64,000 nt of DNA from Siphlonurus alternatus (lineage: Eukaryota > Arthropoda > Insecta > Ephemeroptera > Siphlonuridae). The number at the start of each line of letters is the position of its first letter. The stretch's first letter is position 1. The position numbers and the translations under genes are program-made. This document shows positions 13,501 through 25,500 of this stretch, piece after piece. Below the pieces are notes generated by a model. It was not told where the DNA came from and did no database searches. It saw only the letters and a program-made list of their open reading frames with translations. The stretch covers positions 33,744,616 to 33,808,615 of the forward strand of contig OX463778.1 in NCBI GenBank assembly GCA_949825025.1, given 5' to 3'.

Positions 13501-16500
13501 CATTATATTTACATATTTCTCGATGCGCCCGCTGCCATAACATGAAATCTTATGGGACTAGCGTTGCCAAACTTTGATATAAGAGGCATGGGATGTACCT
13601 GCACCTGTCCTGCTGTGTTTTAAGCTTCCATCAATCATATTTCGACACTTTTAAGCGAGTATCTTTGATCCGAGCGCCATTTCAGTTCACTTTTCCATGC
13701 GCCCGCTGCCATAACATGAAATCTTATGGAACTAGCGTTGCCAAACTTTGACATAACATGCATGGGATGTGCCTGCACCTGTCCTGCTATGTTTCAGCCT
13801 TCCATTGATTGATGTAACAACAATTTTAAGCGACGATCTTTGATCCGAGCGCTAAATAGCATTATATTTATTGATTTCTCGATGCGCCCGCTGCCATAAC
13901 ATGAAATCTTATGGGACTAGCGTTGCCAAACTTTGACATAACATGCATGGGATGTGCCTGCACCTATCCTGCTATGTTTTAAGCTTCCATCAATCAACTT
14001 TCGACACTTTTAAGCGAGGATCTTTGATCCGAGCGCCATTTGAGTTCACTTTTGCATGCTAAAACCACCCTCCATCCGTCTTCAATTTTCAGCGAGGCTG
14101 CGGTAGCAGCCGAGCTCCATTGAGTATGACCTATGAGTGCTGGCTAACCTTCATCTAGCCAAGAATTTTAAAACATTTGCCAGAATGAAGCAATTTCTTT
14201 ATGCTAAGATGTAATTTTTATATATTATGCATGCAATTTCCTATGTGAAATGCATATAAATATGAAACTATTGCCGCCAAGGCTTTACAAATTTAAAGTA
14301 TGATAATGTTATGATGTGGGCATGTAATAGCCTCTATTTGACAACTTTTAAGCCCATAAGCACGCCTCCATCACGTTTCTTTCTATGGAAACCACTGTAC
14401 TTTTATAGCTTTTGGATGACATGCGGCGCCGGCTTTCGAGAAGGCGTGAAACATCACAGGGTGATGAAAATCACCATGAACCTTCGTTTTAATGTCCTCT
14501 AACATAAAAATGTCGATTTGTGAAAATCGGATAAAAATGGACCGTTTTTCGCGGGAATTTCGAATTTTTTTCAAAATTTCATGATGTATACTATGCAAAA
14601 ATATAGCAAAATGGACAAAAAATAAAATTTTGAGATGAGCATCATTTCCCACTATATTGACCACGCTGAGTTCGAATTTTTATGAATTTTTAGTTTCGGA
14701 TCAAAACTCGAGCCAGGGGGGCCATAACACCTGTTTTTCTTCAATATACATATAATATACCATGGTTTCTGCATGAAAATATGAAACTATCGCTGCCACG
14801 GCTTCACAAATTTAAAGTATGATAATGTTATGATGTGGGCATGTAATGGTCTCTATTTGACAACTTTTAAGCCCATAAACACGCCTCCATCACGTTTCTT
14901 TCTATGGAAACCACTGTACTTTTATAGCATTTAGATGAGATGCGGCGCCGGCCCTGGAGAGGGCATGAAACATCATAGGCTTATGAAAATCACCATGAAC
15001 CTTCGTTTTAATGTCCTCTAACATAAAAATGTCCATTTGCGAAAATCGGATAAAAATTGACCGTTTTTCGCGGGAAATTCGAATTTTTTAGCAAATTTCA
15101 TGATGCAATAATATAGCAAAATCGACAAAAAAATAAAAATTTGAGATGAGTGTCATTTCCCACTATATCGACCACGCTGAGTTCGAATTTTCATGAATTT
15201 TTACTCTCGGACCAAAACTCGAGCCAGGGGGGCGAAAACACCATTTGGCTTTATTGTCAATATAATTGCCGTGATTTTATGCATGTTTTTATAATAAAAG
15301 GAATGTGTAAACGGGCTGACTTGAGTGGTGTGACCCGTCCCATGTAAAATTAACCCAGGAACTTGAATTTGACCAAATAAAAGACCGGAAGTGGACAGGA
15401 GAGGCGGGAAATTCAAATTTTGGGCAACATTTCATATATATTATGTTTTTATGGTGTTATCAGTGTCGTTTGAGTAAACCGTTGCGGAGGAACTCTCGAC
15501 TGTTGATTGTCGGCTCCATGGCAACCGATTGTTTTGTTTGTTGGGCGACCGGTAAATTCAAATATTTTTAAATTCTCGCCGGCCGCAGTTGACGTTCTTC
15601 GACGTTTTACTCAACTTTTTGACATTTTAAGGTAAAGATTAATATTGTGTATTTTTTAATGACTTCAAACTTTATTGAACATTGATATTTTATATTTAAA
15701 ACCACTGACCGCTACCAGGTTCCTCTGATAAGCCCCTTTCGCTTTTCGGTTTCCCGGTTTCATCCGATTAAAAAGCTTTCTTTCATACCCAACAAGGCCA
15801 CACACGGGTGTACCCTCAGGGCGTGGCTGTGCCTTGGGACAGCGTGCGGCAGCAACATAACCACATATGTTTCCTTTAAGTGGGAGCGCACAGCCATCCG
15901 CCAGACCGCACTCTGCCGAGTATTTCGTTGCGGACGGACTCTCCACTGTTGATTCTCGGCTCCATGGCAACCGGTTGTTTTGATTGTTGTGTGACCGGTA
16001 AATTCAAACATTTTTAAAATCTCGCCGGCGACCGTTGACGTTCTTCGATCTTCTACTCAACTTTTCATCATTTCAAGGTAACTTTGACCCATAACATTTC
16101 AACATTCACCCTACCCCACCTAAAATCACCTCAGGAACACGATTTTGAGGGGTTTTAAGACCTATTCTCAATACCTACGCCGCGAAATTCAAATTTTTGA
16201 GCTCATCACCCAACACCAACACCATTGTCCAATACCCGTCGTCTCATTAAAATTGTCTTTCGTCTTTGCTCTTTGCTGTCTGTCAATTCGTGTTTGGTGA
16301 AAAATAAAAGCACCAGCACCGACACCAATTGCATTACCGAACACCAAGCACCGAGCACCACCGTTAGTATGGCCCCCGATTGTGAAGACAACTTGCAAGT
16401 TGGCCCCCCCCCGCTTGTTCCACGGACAGTATTATTTTGACAGAATATAATGAACATTATAAATTTCTCAAACAAGCGAAGTTTCAAATAATCTCTACCG

Positions 16501-19500
16501 CTATGGATATGTTGCGCTCACCAGGATGGTCTGGTTGGTAGTAGTGCACGACGAACACGTAGGGTCCCTCGTTGGGTACCTGCCCCCTGATGTCGATCAT
16601 CGTGTCGCCAAGGTACACGAGCTTGGCGTCCGCGTCCAGGATCCCCTCGGGCAGGTCGGCCGCCACCAGGCTCTCGTTGTCGTCCTCGAACTCGACCTGA
16701 GGACACGGTGCAAGGTTCTAGTTGAGAAGTATGCATTTGAAACTGCAGTTAAATTTGGAAATTTCTGAGACCCTTAAATTTAGGTTTTAACAGGAATGAC
16801 GTATTGCAGTATTTTTTTTATAAACATCAAAATCTACGAAGATTTCTTTCAAATTGATTAATTATAAAATAATAACAATATATATATATATATATAATTA
16901 TAAATTATAAAACCTCACACAGGTATAGAGATAATCAGATAATGTTATAAAGCTAAAATTATTCTGAATCAGAATAGCTATTATCTGCATGTTGCTATAT
17001 ATTCATATATTTTTTTTTCATATTTTGTTTTTTTAAATGTTACAGTGCTTGAATATTTTTAAATCTGCCTTAACTCTGTGTAACTATTGTAATGTGTTTT
17101 TTTATATAATAATATTTAAAGCAATAAAAAAATGAATTAAAATTTTATTAGATAATCAGTTGTTCTGCAATATTGTTGAATAAATTAATAGTAAATGAAA
17201 ACAACTCACTCTGTTAGAATATGGTGGAATCGGGAAAGTAGATATAAGACATTTCCCATCTTTCCTAATGCACGTTGGTTTGGGCTGGATGTAGTCGAGT
17301 GACCATTTCTCGTAGGGAATGGCCACCACTGAGTCTATGGCGATGCTGGTGGTGTTGTCACCCTGAAAATCAAGCACCACGTCAGTACCTCGTCTTTGTA
17401 TAATTGTTCAGTTGACAATACTTTAAGCACCAGGCTGATGAAGTTGGTGTCGAACTTGAAGACAGACACCTTGCCGTGCTTGTCCATCACCGCTTGTCTG
17501 CAAAGGTTCGTAAACTGACACTGGTACAAGTTCACCTTGCCTTTGTCACGACCTGAAACAAACCTGACAGTTAGAAAAATCCGCAAGTTATAGATTTGTA
17601 TTAATAAAGTATAAAATGGAAACAGAAGGACGGGATGGTTTCCCTGCAGTTGGTGCTCACCCTTCTGCGTGCTGGTCTCGACGTGTAGTACGGCGGGCAT
17701 GGTCTGCTGCTCAGGGGAGAAGTAGTTGACGAGGAGCACGTGGCGGCCAGGCTTGGTCAGCCGCATGTCCAGGTGTACCTCGTTCTGGTTGGGGTTGATC
17801 AGAGGAAGGTCGTCCGTGTGCAGCTCTTCCAGTTGCTGCAAGCAGAGATCGGGGTTAGTGACCTAGCCCAAGTTAAAGACATTTGTGATCACTCGCACTG
17901 ACCATGCAAGAATGTTTCTTTATCTATTTGAATTAAATTTTAATTGTAAAATAAGAAGAGACATTAATTTAATTAATATTCAAATGATAGGTATATATTA
18001 TAGTACATACATATATATACCATAATTTTCGTAATCAAGTATTTTTTCTGGCATAACAAGAACGTGCACTTAAGTTAATTAATATACTAATAAATATGAA
18101 CTATGAAAGCTACGAAGTTAAAGTTATATTAATAATTAATATATTTCAATAATGAAATTTCCATTGTGTAATAAAAAGAAAAACACAAAAATGTAATGAG
18201 CACAGATATTTTATGCTCCATTTACTCAATACAAAAACTCGTGTCAACGTTCCATTCTCAACATGTCTCTCACCTTCTCGTCGGTGAAGTACTCTCTGAT
18301 CTGCTCTCGGATCTCTCCCTCTGACAGGAAGCCTCCCTCTCCACGAACCACGTCGAAGCGGTTACAACTGGGGTACCGGAAGTGTCTGCACAGCTCCGTG
18401 TTGCCCATGGTGCACGGTGTGTCAACCTTCTCTACGAGGATGGAGGCTTCGTAGTAAGCGGCGGGCAGCAGCACGAAGTAGTCGAGCAGCACGTTGGCGC
18501 GGTCCACCTTGGTGTGCACGCTCCAGCGGCCCGGGTTCATCACGAGAGGCGAGGGGATGGCGCCAGTGGCACCAGCAACCGTCACCAGCTCGGGCTCAGA
18601 GTTGGGGCGCAGCAGCACGTGGAACGTCTGCTCCACATCAGTGCCCAGGTGCTCGGGCTTGATGGTAACGATCCCGGTGACCGGCTCCTCGTTGTTGTTC
18701 AGGTAGCGGAGCACCATGCGGTACAAAGAGGGCTTGTGGATGTAGATGTCATGCACGATCTCGTTCTGGAGCTGCGAGAAGACGGCGTACCCCTTCCAAG
18801 AGAAGCGCGGGAAGACCTCGTCACTGTAGCCGAAGCGGACAGCGGTCCCCTGAGGAGAGCGTCCGTCCTCGGCCTCGTACTGCGCCTGGTAGAGCGTGGG
18901 GAAGAAGTGCGTCTGCAGGGGCTCGCTGCACGTGCGCCCGTTGATGCGGGGCTGGCACACGCACTGCCCAGTCGCCTTGTCACACTGGCCGTTCACCGAG
19001 CCGCCGATGTCGCAACCGCAGTCTGCGCGTTTAAAAAGAGTCTTTGTAAATAACCTTTACCCGAGGACTTTTAGCTTCTTAATATTAAAACATCATATAC
19101 AGTTTACAAAAGTCTGTATTTTTTTTTTAAAAGATCAGAATAAGTTATGTTTATTTATTGTTTTGTTGAAAAAAAAAATAATGCAATTAAAAAAAAAAAT
19201 GAAGATAAATTGGTACATTTCTAAAAAGGGTTGTATTAACTTCTCCTACAAAGCTGAACAACATCAAATAATTGACCCTGATAATTTACCTGTACACCCG
19301 AAGAGGTTGTTCTCCACTAGGTCATAGGTTCCATCGACACACTGGTCGCAGCGCCGCGAGGTGACCGACGGCTTGCACACGCACTGCCCGCTCTTGGTGT
19401 CACACACACCGATTCCTCCGATGGTTCCAGGGACGTGGCACGAGCACTCCTCACAGCCCGCCTTGTTGCTGGCCTGCAGGTTCCAGAAGAGAGGTCGGCA

Positions 19501-22500
19501 CTCGTTGCAGATGCGGCCTGTGACGCGTTGCTTGCACTGGCACAGTTCACCAGCAGGTACCGAGCCGCACCCCTGGAAGCTCTCCAATAACCCCGCGGGG
19601 TCGCAGTTGCAGCCCTCACAGATCGGGAAGTTATAGAAACTCTCCCGGCAACGCTCGCACTGAATCCCGTCGAAGTTGGATTTACACTGACACTTTCCTT
19701 CGCCGTCGCAGGAGATGCCAATGGAGCCGTGACTGTCGCAGTTACAAGCTGGAGAAGATAATTATCAAATTTTTAATTTGCTCATTGACTATAATACAGC
19801 TGTTTATATTAAACGAAATCGTGTAAGTATATGTAAACTATTCTTGACATTCACAAAGTTAGTCTCACTTTATCTTTTTTTTTTTATCTCAGGTTGAATC
19901 AGAATACTATAATAATCATATTACTCAGGGTTGATCTGTTTAAAAGTGTAAGCAAATTTTTCCCTGCCCTCCCGACCTCCCTGCACGACCTCTAAACCAA
20001 GACTGTCAAAAGGTCAAGCTCATACTCAGCAGCGAAGTTGACGAGACGTAAATTGAGTTTTAAAGAAGTATTTACTTATTTAGTAAATTATCACGCAACA
20101 ATGATTTAAAAAATTAATAGTTGTTAATAATGTCTATTACAGCAAATTGGCCTAGATCGTGACCAGCTATTTGCATCAACTTTTGATTGGAAACGACACG
20201 AGTCAGACGGTAAAATACGAGGAAAAATTAAGTATTTTGTCCATTATTTAATAATTTATGACACCATCTTTTAATTGAACTTTAATATATTTTTTTTCTC
20301 ACAATATAATATTAATATGTTACATGCAAATCAAGTAATATAAAGAACGACAATTTTAAGAAGTACGCGGTCCCGGCCATTTTCATCAACTATTCTCATC
20401 CTGCGCCGCGTCAATTTACATTACACGGATGTTTAGCAAGTTGCATACTGGCATACTGTCAGGAGTATCACCGCCATTTTTCTTTCACTTACATATGAAC
20501 TAATTCAGTTTTCGTTAAATTAACATATGGAAAATGACCAAAAGCCGCGAAGTGAAATGAAATTGACATCAAGTTTGAGTTTTTCTGACTTGACCATAAT
20601 TAATTTTCATTAAATTTAATTTTAATTTAAATGAACAAAAGCCGTAATATTTCGGTAATTAAACATACATTTAATATTTAAAATAAAAATGTAAAGTACT
20701 GCATGAGGAATTTCACTCACCCAAGCACTCCGGGTACTGATAGTATCCTGGGCTGCACTGGTCACATGTCCTTCCCGCGAAGTTGGAGAGGCAGGGACAT
20801 TTGCCAGAGGCGTCACAGACGGTAGAGGCGCTGCCGATCTCACTACACCCACATGGCTGGCAGTTAGGATAGCCGTGGTAGCCTGCAATACATTGGTCGC
20901 ACCGCACCCCTCCATAGCCCTCCCTGCACAAGCAGCGTCCGTCAGATTTGTCACATACGTCCGCTTCAGTTCCTCTGACGTCACAACTGCAGTACGTGCA
21001 CTCAGGGTAGTTGAAGTAACCGTCGTGGCACACGTCGCAGGACCGTCCTCCGAAGTTGTTACGGCAGGTACATTGCCCTGAGAGGAGGTCGCACGAGGAC
21101 GAGAGCGCACCCACGGAGTTGCAACCGCAGTCAAGGCACTCGGGGAAGTTGTAGTGTCCCACAGCGCACTCTTTGCAGAAGGTTCCGGCGTAGTTGGACT
21201 TGCAGGGGCATTGACCTCCCGAGGCCTCACATTGGGAGCCCCGAGTACCGTTCATGTGACACTCGCAAGGGCGACAGTCCGGGTAACCGAAGTAGCCAGA
21301 GCTGCAGCGGTCACAGTTGGGCGGGGTGAACTGGGGCTTGCACTCGCACTGGCCAGTACCCTCGGCGCAGTTGCCCGTCGAAAAGAAGGAGTCGCAGTCG
21401 CATGCTGGGGGTAGAAACGAAATATGAATCAATGGTGAGGAATTATAATATATATTTTGAAATGTGTCGGAGTTCATATTATTGAGGGATTATTAAATAT
21501 ATATTACAACAATATTAAAATACATGGAACTTTACCTGCAAGCATAAAAAAAAAAGGTTTTACATAAATTTTCGTATTAAACATGCAATTTTTTTCATAT
21601 TTAAAAATTGTAATGTTGTATTAAGTAATAATTATTTATAAAACATTGGACAGTGATTGTAGAATTAAACCAAATTTTACAAATCTTCCCGTCAGATATA
21701 TATATAATAAATGCATGAAAATATGATAATTTAGCTAACGCTTTTCATTTTCATTTTTTTTTTCTAAAGATTCTGTCTTTAAATCCTATCAAATTTCTTG
21801 CAGTTATTGTAAACACGCACTACGATAAAAAAATAAAATAAACTCACGTTGGCAGACGTCGGTCTCGTTGAGGAATTTGCCGAAGGGTCTGAAGAAGGTG
21901 GGGATGCAGCGCTCGCAGTTGACGCCCTCGGTGTAGTCCCGGCAGTTCTGGCACACGCCACCGCCATCGTAGCGACCGTGAATATCGAGAGACTCGTGAG
22001 CCGCGTCCACCGCCGCGTCGTACTCGCACTCGTCAGTGTGGCCGAAACAATTGCACGCTGCAGGACACAGACACTTGGTATCTAAACTATATACAGGACT
22101 GCAGGGAGGTAGCCGATATCATGTTACCAAAAAATATTTTGTACTTAAGGAGAACTTCCTTAGCTCTATTCAAACTTATTTTATAAATTTCACTTAATTA
22201 ACCCACCAAAATTAAATTTCATTATGTGAAATATTATGAATTTAAATTTAAATTGCTTATTTTTTGAACTTTTAAAACTTCTTTGCAAATATATATTGCA
22301 ATAATTATTGGTTAGAACAGGAAATTTATTATTAATACAAAAGAGTAAAATAGCAAAAATATTTTTAACTCTCACTCTATAATATTCGTATAATTGCTAT
22401 ATTATCACAATTTTTTACAATTGAAATTTATAATATTTAATGATTTACATTTTTCATGCTTTGGATGCAATGAACCCTCGACTGTCATGTATAAACTCAC

Positions 22501-25500
22501 GCTCGCATTCGAAGATCTTGTAGCTCTTGGACTGGCGCCACGCCTTCTGAACGAACCCTGGACAGCATTCGTCGCACTGGTCACCACACGTGTGGTGCTG
22601 GCAAAGGCACCGCAGCTTATAGGGGTCACCACCGTCGCGCGCGTCAGAATACTCGCAGGTGCTCGCGTGGCCATTGCAGACGCAGCGGCCGCCGATACTG
22701 ATGTCCTTGATCGAGTAGAAGTACTGGAACGACAAACCAGTAATTAAGGACGAGGGACTAACAATTTGGATTAAAAAGAAAATTAAACTGAAATTGTATT
22801 ATGAGAGTGTACTCAAAATTAAAAGAATAAAATCATATAGTTAACTATACTGTATAGTAATTCCCCTATAGTTACATATTTTTTCAAGAACGTGTTACTA
22901 TCTGATTAAATAAATTTTGACTGCGTTCTCCACATGACGTCATCACAACCATGAAGTGACGTACCCTGCGGGTGACGGTGGGGTCCTGTCGCTGCAGAGA
23001 CATGAGATGGCCGAGCAGTGTCTTGGTGCGCAGAAGCCTCATGCGCACGTTGGTGGCGCGACTCCACTCCTGTAGCACGGTCGAGTTGAAGAAGTCGTTT
23101 GCCGAGGGTCGGTTCTTCACCAATGACACCACGATCTGCAACACACTAGGGTCAGAGTCTGCTCAGGGTTATGAAGGAGCATGTTACTCACCTCGCCACC
23201 CTCCAGGGGCACAACCTTGGAGAACTGAGTATCGCACACCACGGAGTCGTCTCGAGTAATTGGCTGAAGACTCTCCTTGCCGAAGTAGGTCTCGCAGTCA
23301 CTGAGGGCAGCAAATAAACATTTTAAAATATAAGAATGTGTAAGCAAATGGCATGCATGGTTATTATGTTTTTATTGTAGTTAAGCTAATTATATTGTGT
23401 GCAATTTCTTAATTGATTGTTTAGATAATATCACGGTGCTTTCTTCTCGTTGCATGACGCACTCTGCGTGATATATTTGCACGCTGATGTTTACCTGGGT
23501 GTGTCCGCAAAGTACTGCCAGGGCTTGTACGTCTCGCCATTATCTGTGGAGCGCTCGAGGGCCCACACACCGGGTCGCGGGGAGTTCGCCATGCGGATGA
23601 ACACGTAGGCCACGTGGAATTCCTGCAAAGGACATGTGTCAATTAGTTGTTGTTAGTTTTCAGACGTACTAATTCACTAGGAGCACATTAAGTTTTGATA
23701 AACTCATCTATACTGCATGTGTTATAAATGTATATGCCATCCATGTGCATTAAAAAATTTAATTTTATTTATTGTAATTTATATTTTCTTTCAGGTAGAT
23801 TTAGGAGTCCATATATAATATATTATATTATTATAATCATCATCAGTGTATATTTTGTATAATAGGGTCCCATTTCTTTACTTTATTTTTTATGACAGTA
23901 CATAAAAATATAGTTAGCAATTACACTAACTTGTAAGTGCATGAGGATAGCAGCGAAGCACCAAAGGCACTGTAAAGTACGTGTAAACTGTGGCTGCCTC
24001 TGCTATCTAATCTTAAATATACCAAATACCTGCATATCATAAATACACAACTATACTCCAAAAAAAGCTTGCATGATAATTAATTTATAAATTAACATTG
24101 AACCTATAATGCTACTGAACTTGCTGCGCCTGCATGTATATTCTTTTGCATGGATATCGCAAAGGTAAAAATTGGAAAATTTCTTCTTCTTTAATTTAAA
24201 TGAAAAAATAAACACAGAATGGAAATAAAATTCGTTATGACAAGAAGGAAGGAGAAATAATCAACCATATATTGCATGATGTAAATGTTCTTTTAAAAAA
24301 ATGATAGTATATATAAATTAATAGCGGTCAAGTATAATAGGAAAAGTGGGATTGCGCTCTCATTAAATCTTAATTATTATACATATATATATTATATAAG
24401 TGTGACGTGTTCTTCAGTTGGTCATCATTCAAATTCTTATCAAGATTTCTTTAGGAATTTTGCTTCTGACTTAAATATAAAAAATTAAAAAAATTCTCAA
24501 CTTTTATACTTTTTCCCCCTCCCCTCCCCCCAAAATTAATTCATTGTTATAAGCATTAGCATTCTTCTAACTATTGTATGCATTGACTTGCAGATCTTGC
24601 TTGGCTTATGAGGATGTATTAGCTGCATACTCTCCGACAGGAAGACGTGCTGCTGAGAGCGATAGCTGCAGCTCTCAGCCTCCCTCCTAGCTCCCCCTCA
24701 CCGCCCCCCGGCGGCCTATCTTCAACAGCACAATTAGCTCCGCTCGTCGGAGCTATAAGCTTCCGGGGAGAGTGATAAGAACGCTGATAAGACGCTGCAG
24801 CCTCCGCGGGAACAAAGTTCGGGTTGTGGGCTGAGGAAGACGCGGTAGAGGCTGCCGAGCGCGAGACCGCTGGGGAGCGTTGTTGAAAAAAAGCTTGCAA
24901 ATTGCCTGCTTCCGAGCTCACGGGATTCGGCATTTGATAAGAAATAACGAAAATTTAATATATTATATAACGTTAGGTTTTATAGAGGAGCGTTCAATTT
25001 TTTAATATAAAAAAATAGCAAACTTCCAAAATAGCCTAAGAGGATTCATATTCCACGTAATTGATTATTTTTAGGACATTTTGTTTGGAAATTATGCATT
25101 AAGAGAGTTTCAATTTAATTTTGCGTTGTAAATTTTAATAGGAGTTAATAGAGAAGATGAATTAAAAACTTTGATATGAAATGTCACTAAGACGGGCGGA
25201 CGGATGGCGACATAAGTGTAAATTGGGCGGTGACGCGATGTTTGCGTGGTACTGTACACAAACTTCCACAAGGGCCGGGCGAAGTCCTTACACTATATAG
25301 TTACACATATGGTGGCCACATGAGTACATGAGTCTGATGCTGAGCTGCCGAGAAAAAAAATATGACCCATCTGCAGCAGCGAAACCAAACCCCATCTGCA
25401 GCCGAGGGCAAAGTCGAGAAACCGTGCTGCTCTCCTATAATACAGTCTACACCAGACTCTACATAACAGTGCAAGATCTTCTAAATTAAAGTAACACATG

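Noticed and set aside
15665..15970. 101-codon minus-strand frame in the intron 14 repeat block
   Set aside because: Overlaps the 15927 direct repeat and shows no recognisable transposase or THAP-type ligand pattern; probably chance in GC-richer repeat DNA.
18382..19053. 223-codon plus-strand frame
   Set aside because: Shadow of laminin exon 10 on the other strand; the exon has splice sites and the protein match.
24619..24933. 104-codon minus-strand frame in laminin intron 2
   Set aside because: Low-complexity Ser/Ala/Gly-rich translation of a GC-rich island; no family match, no fit to laminin splicing.
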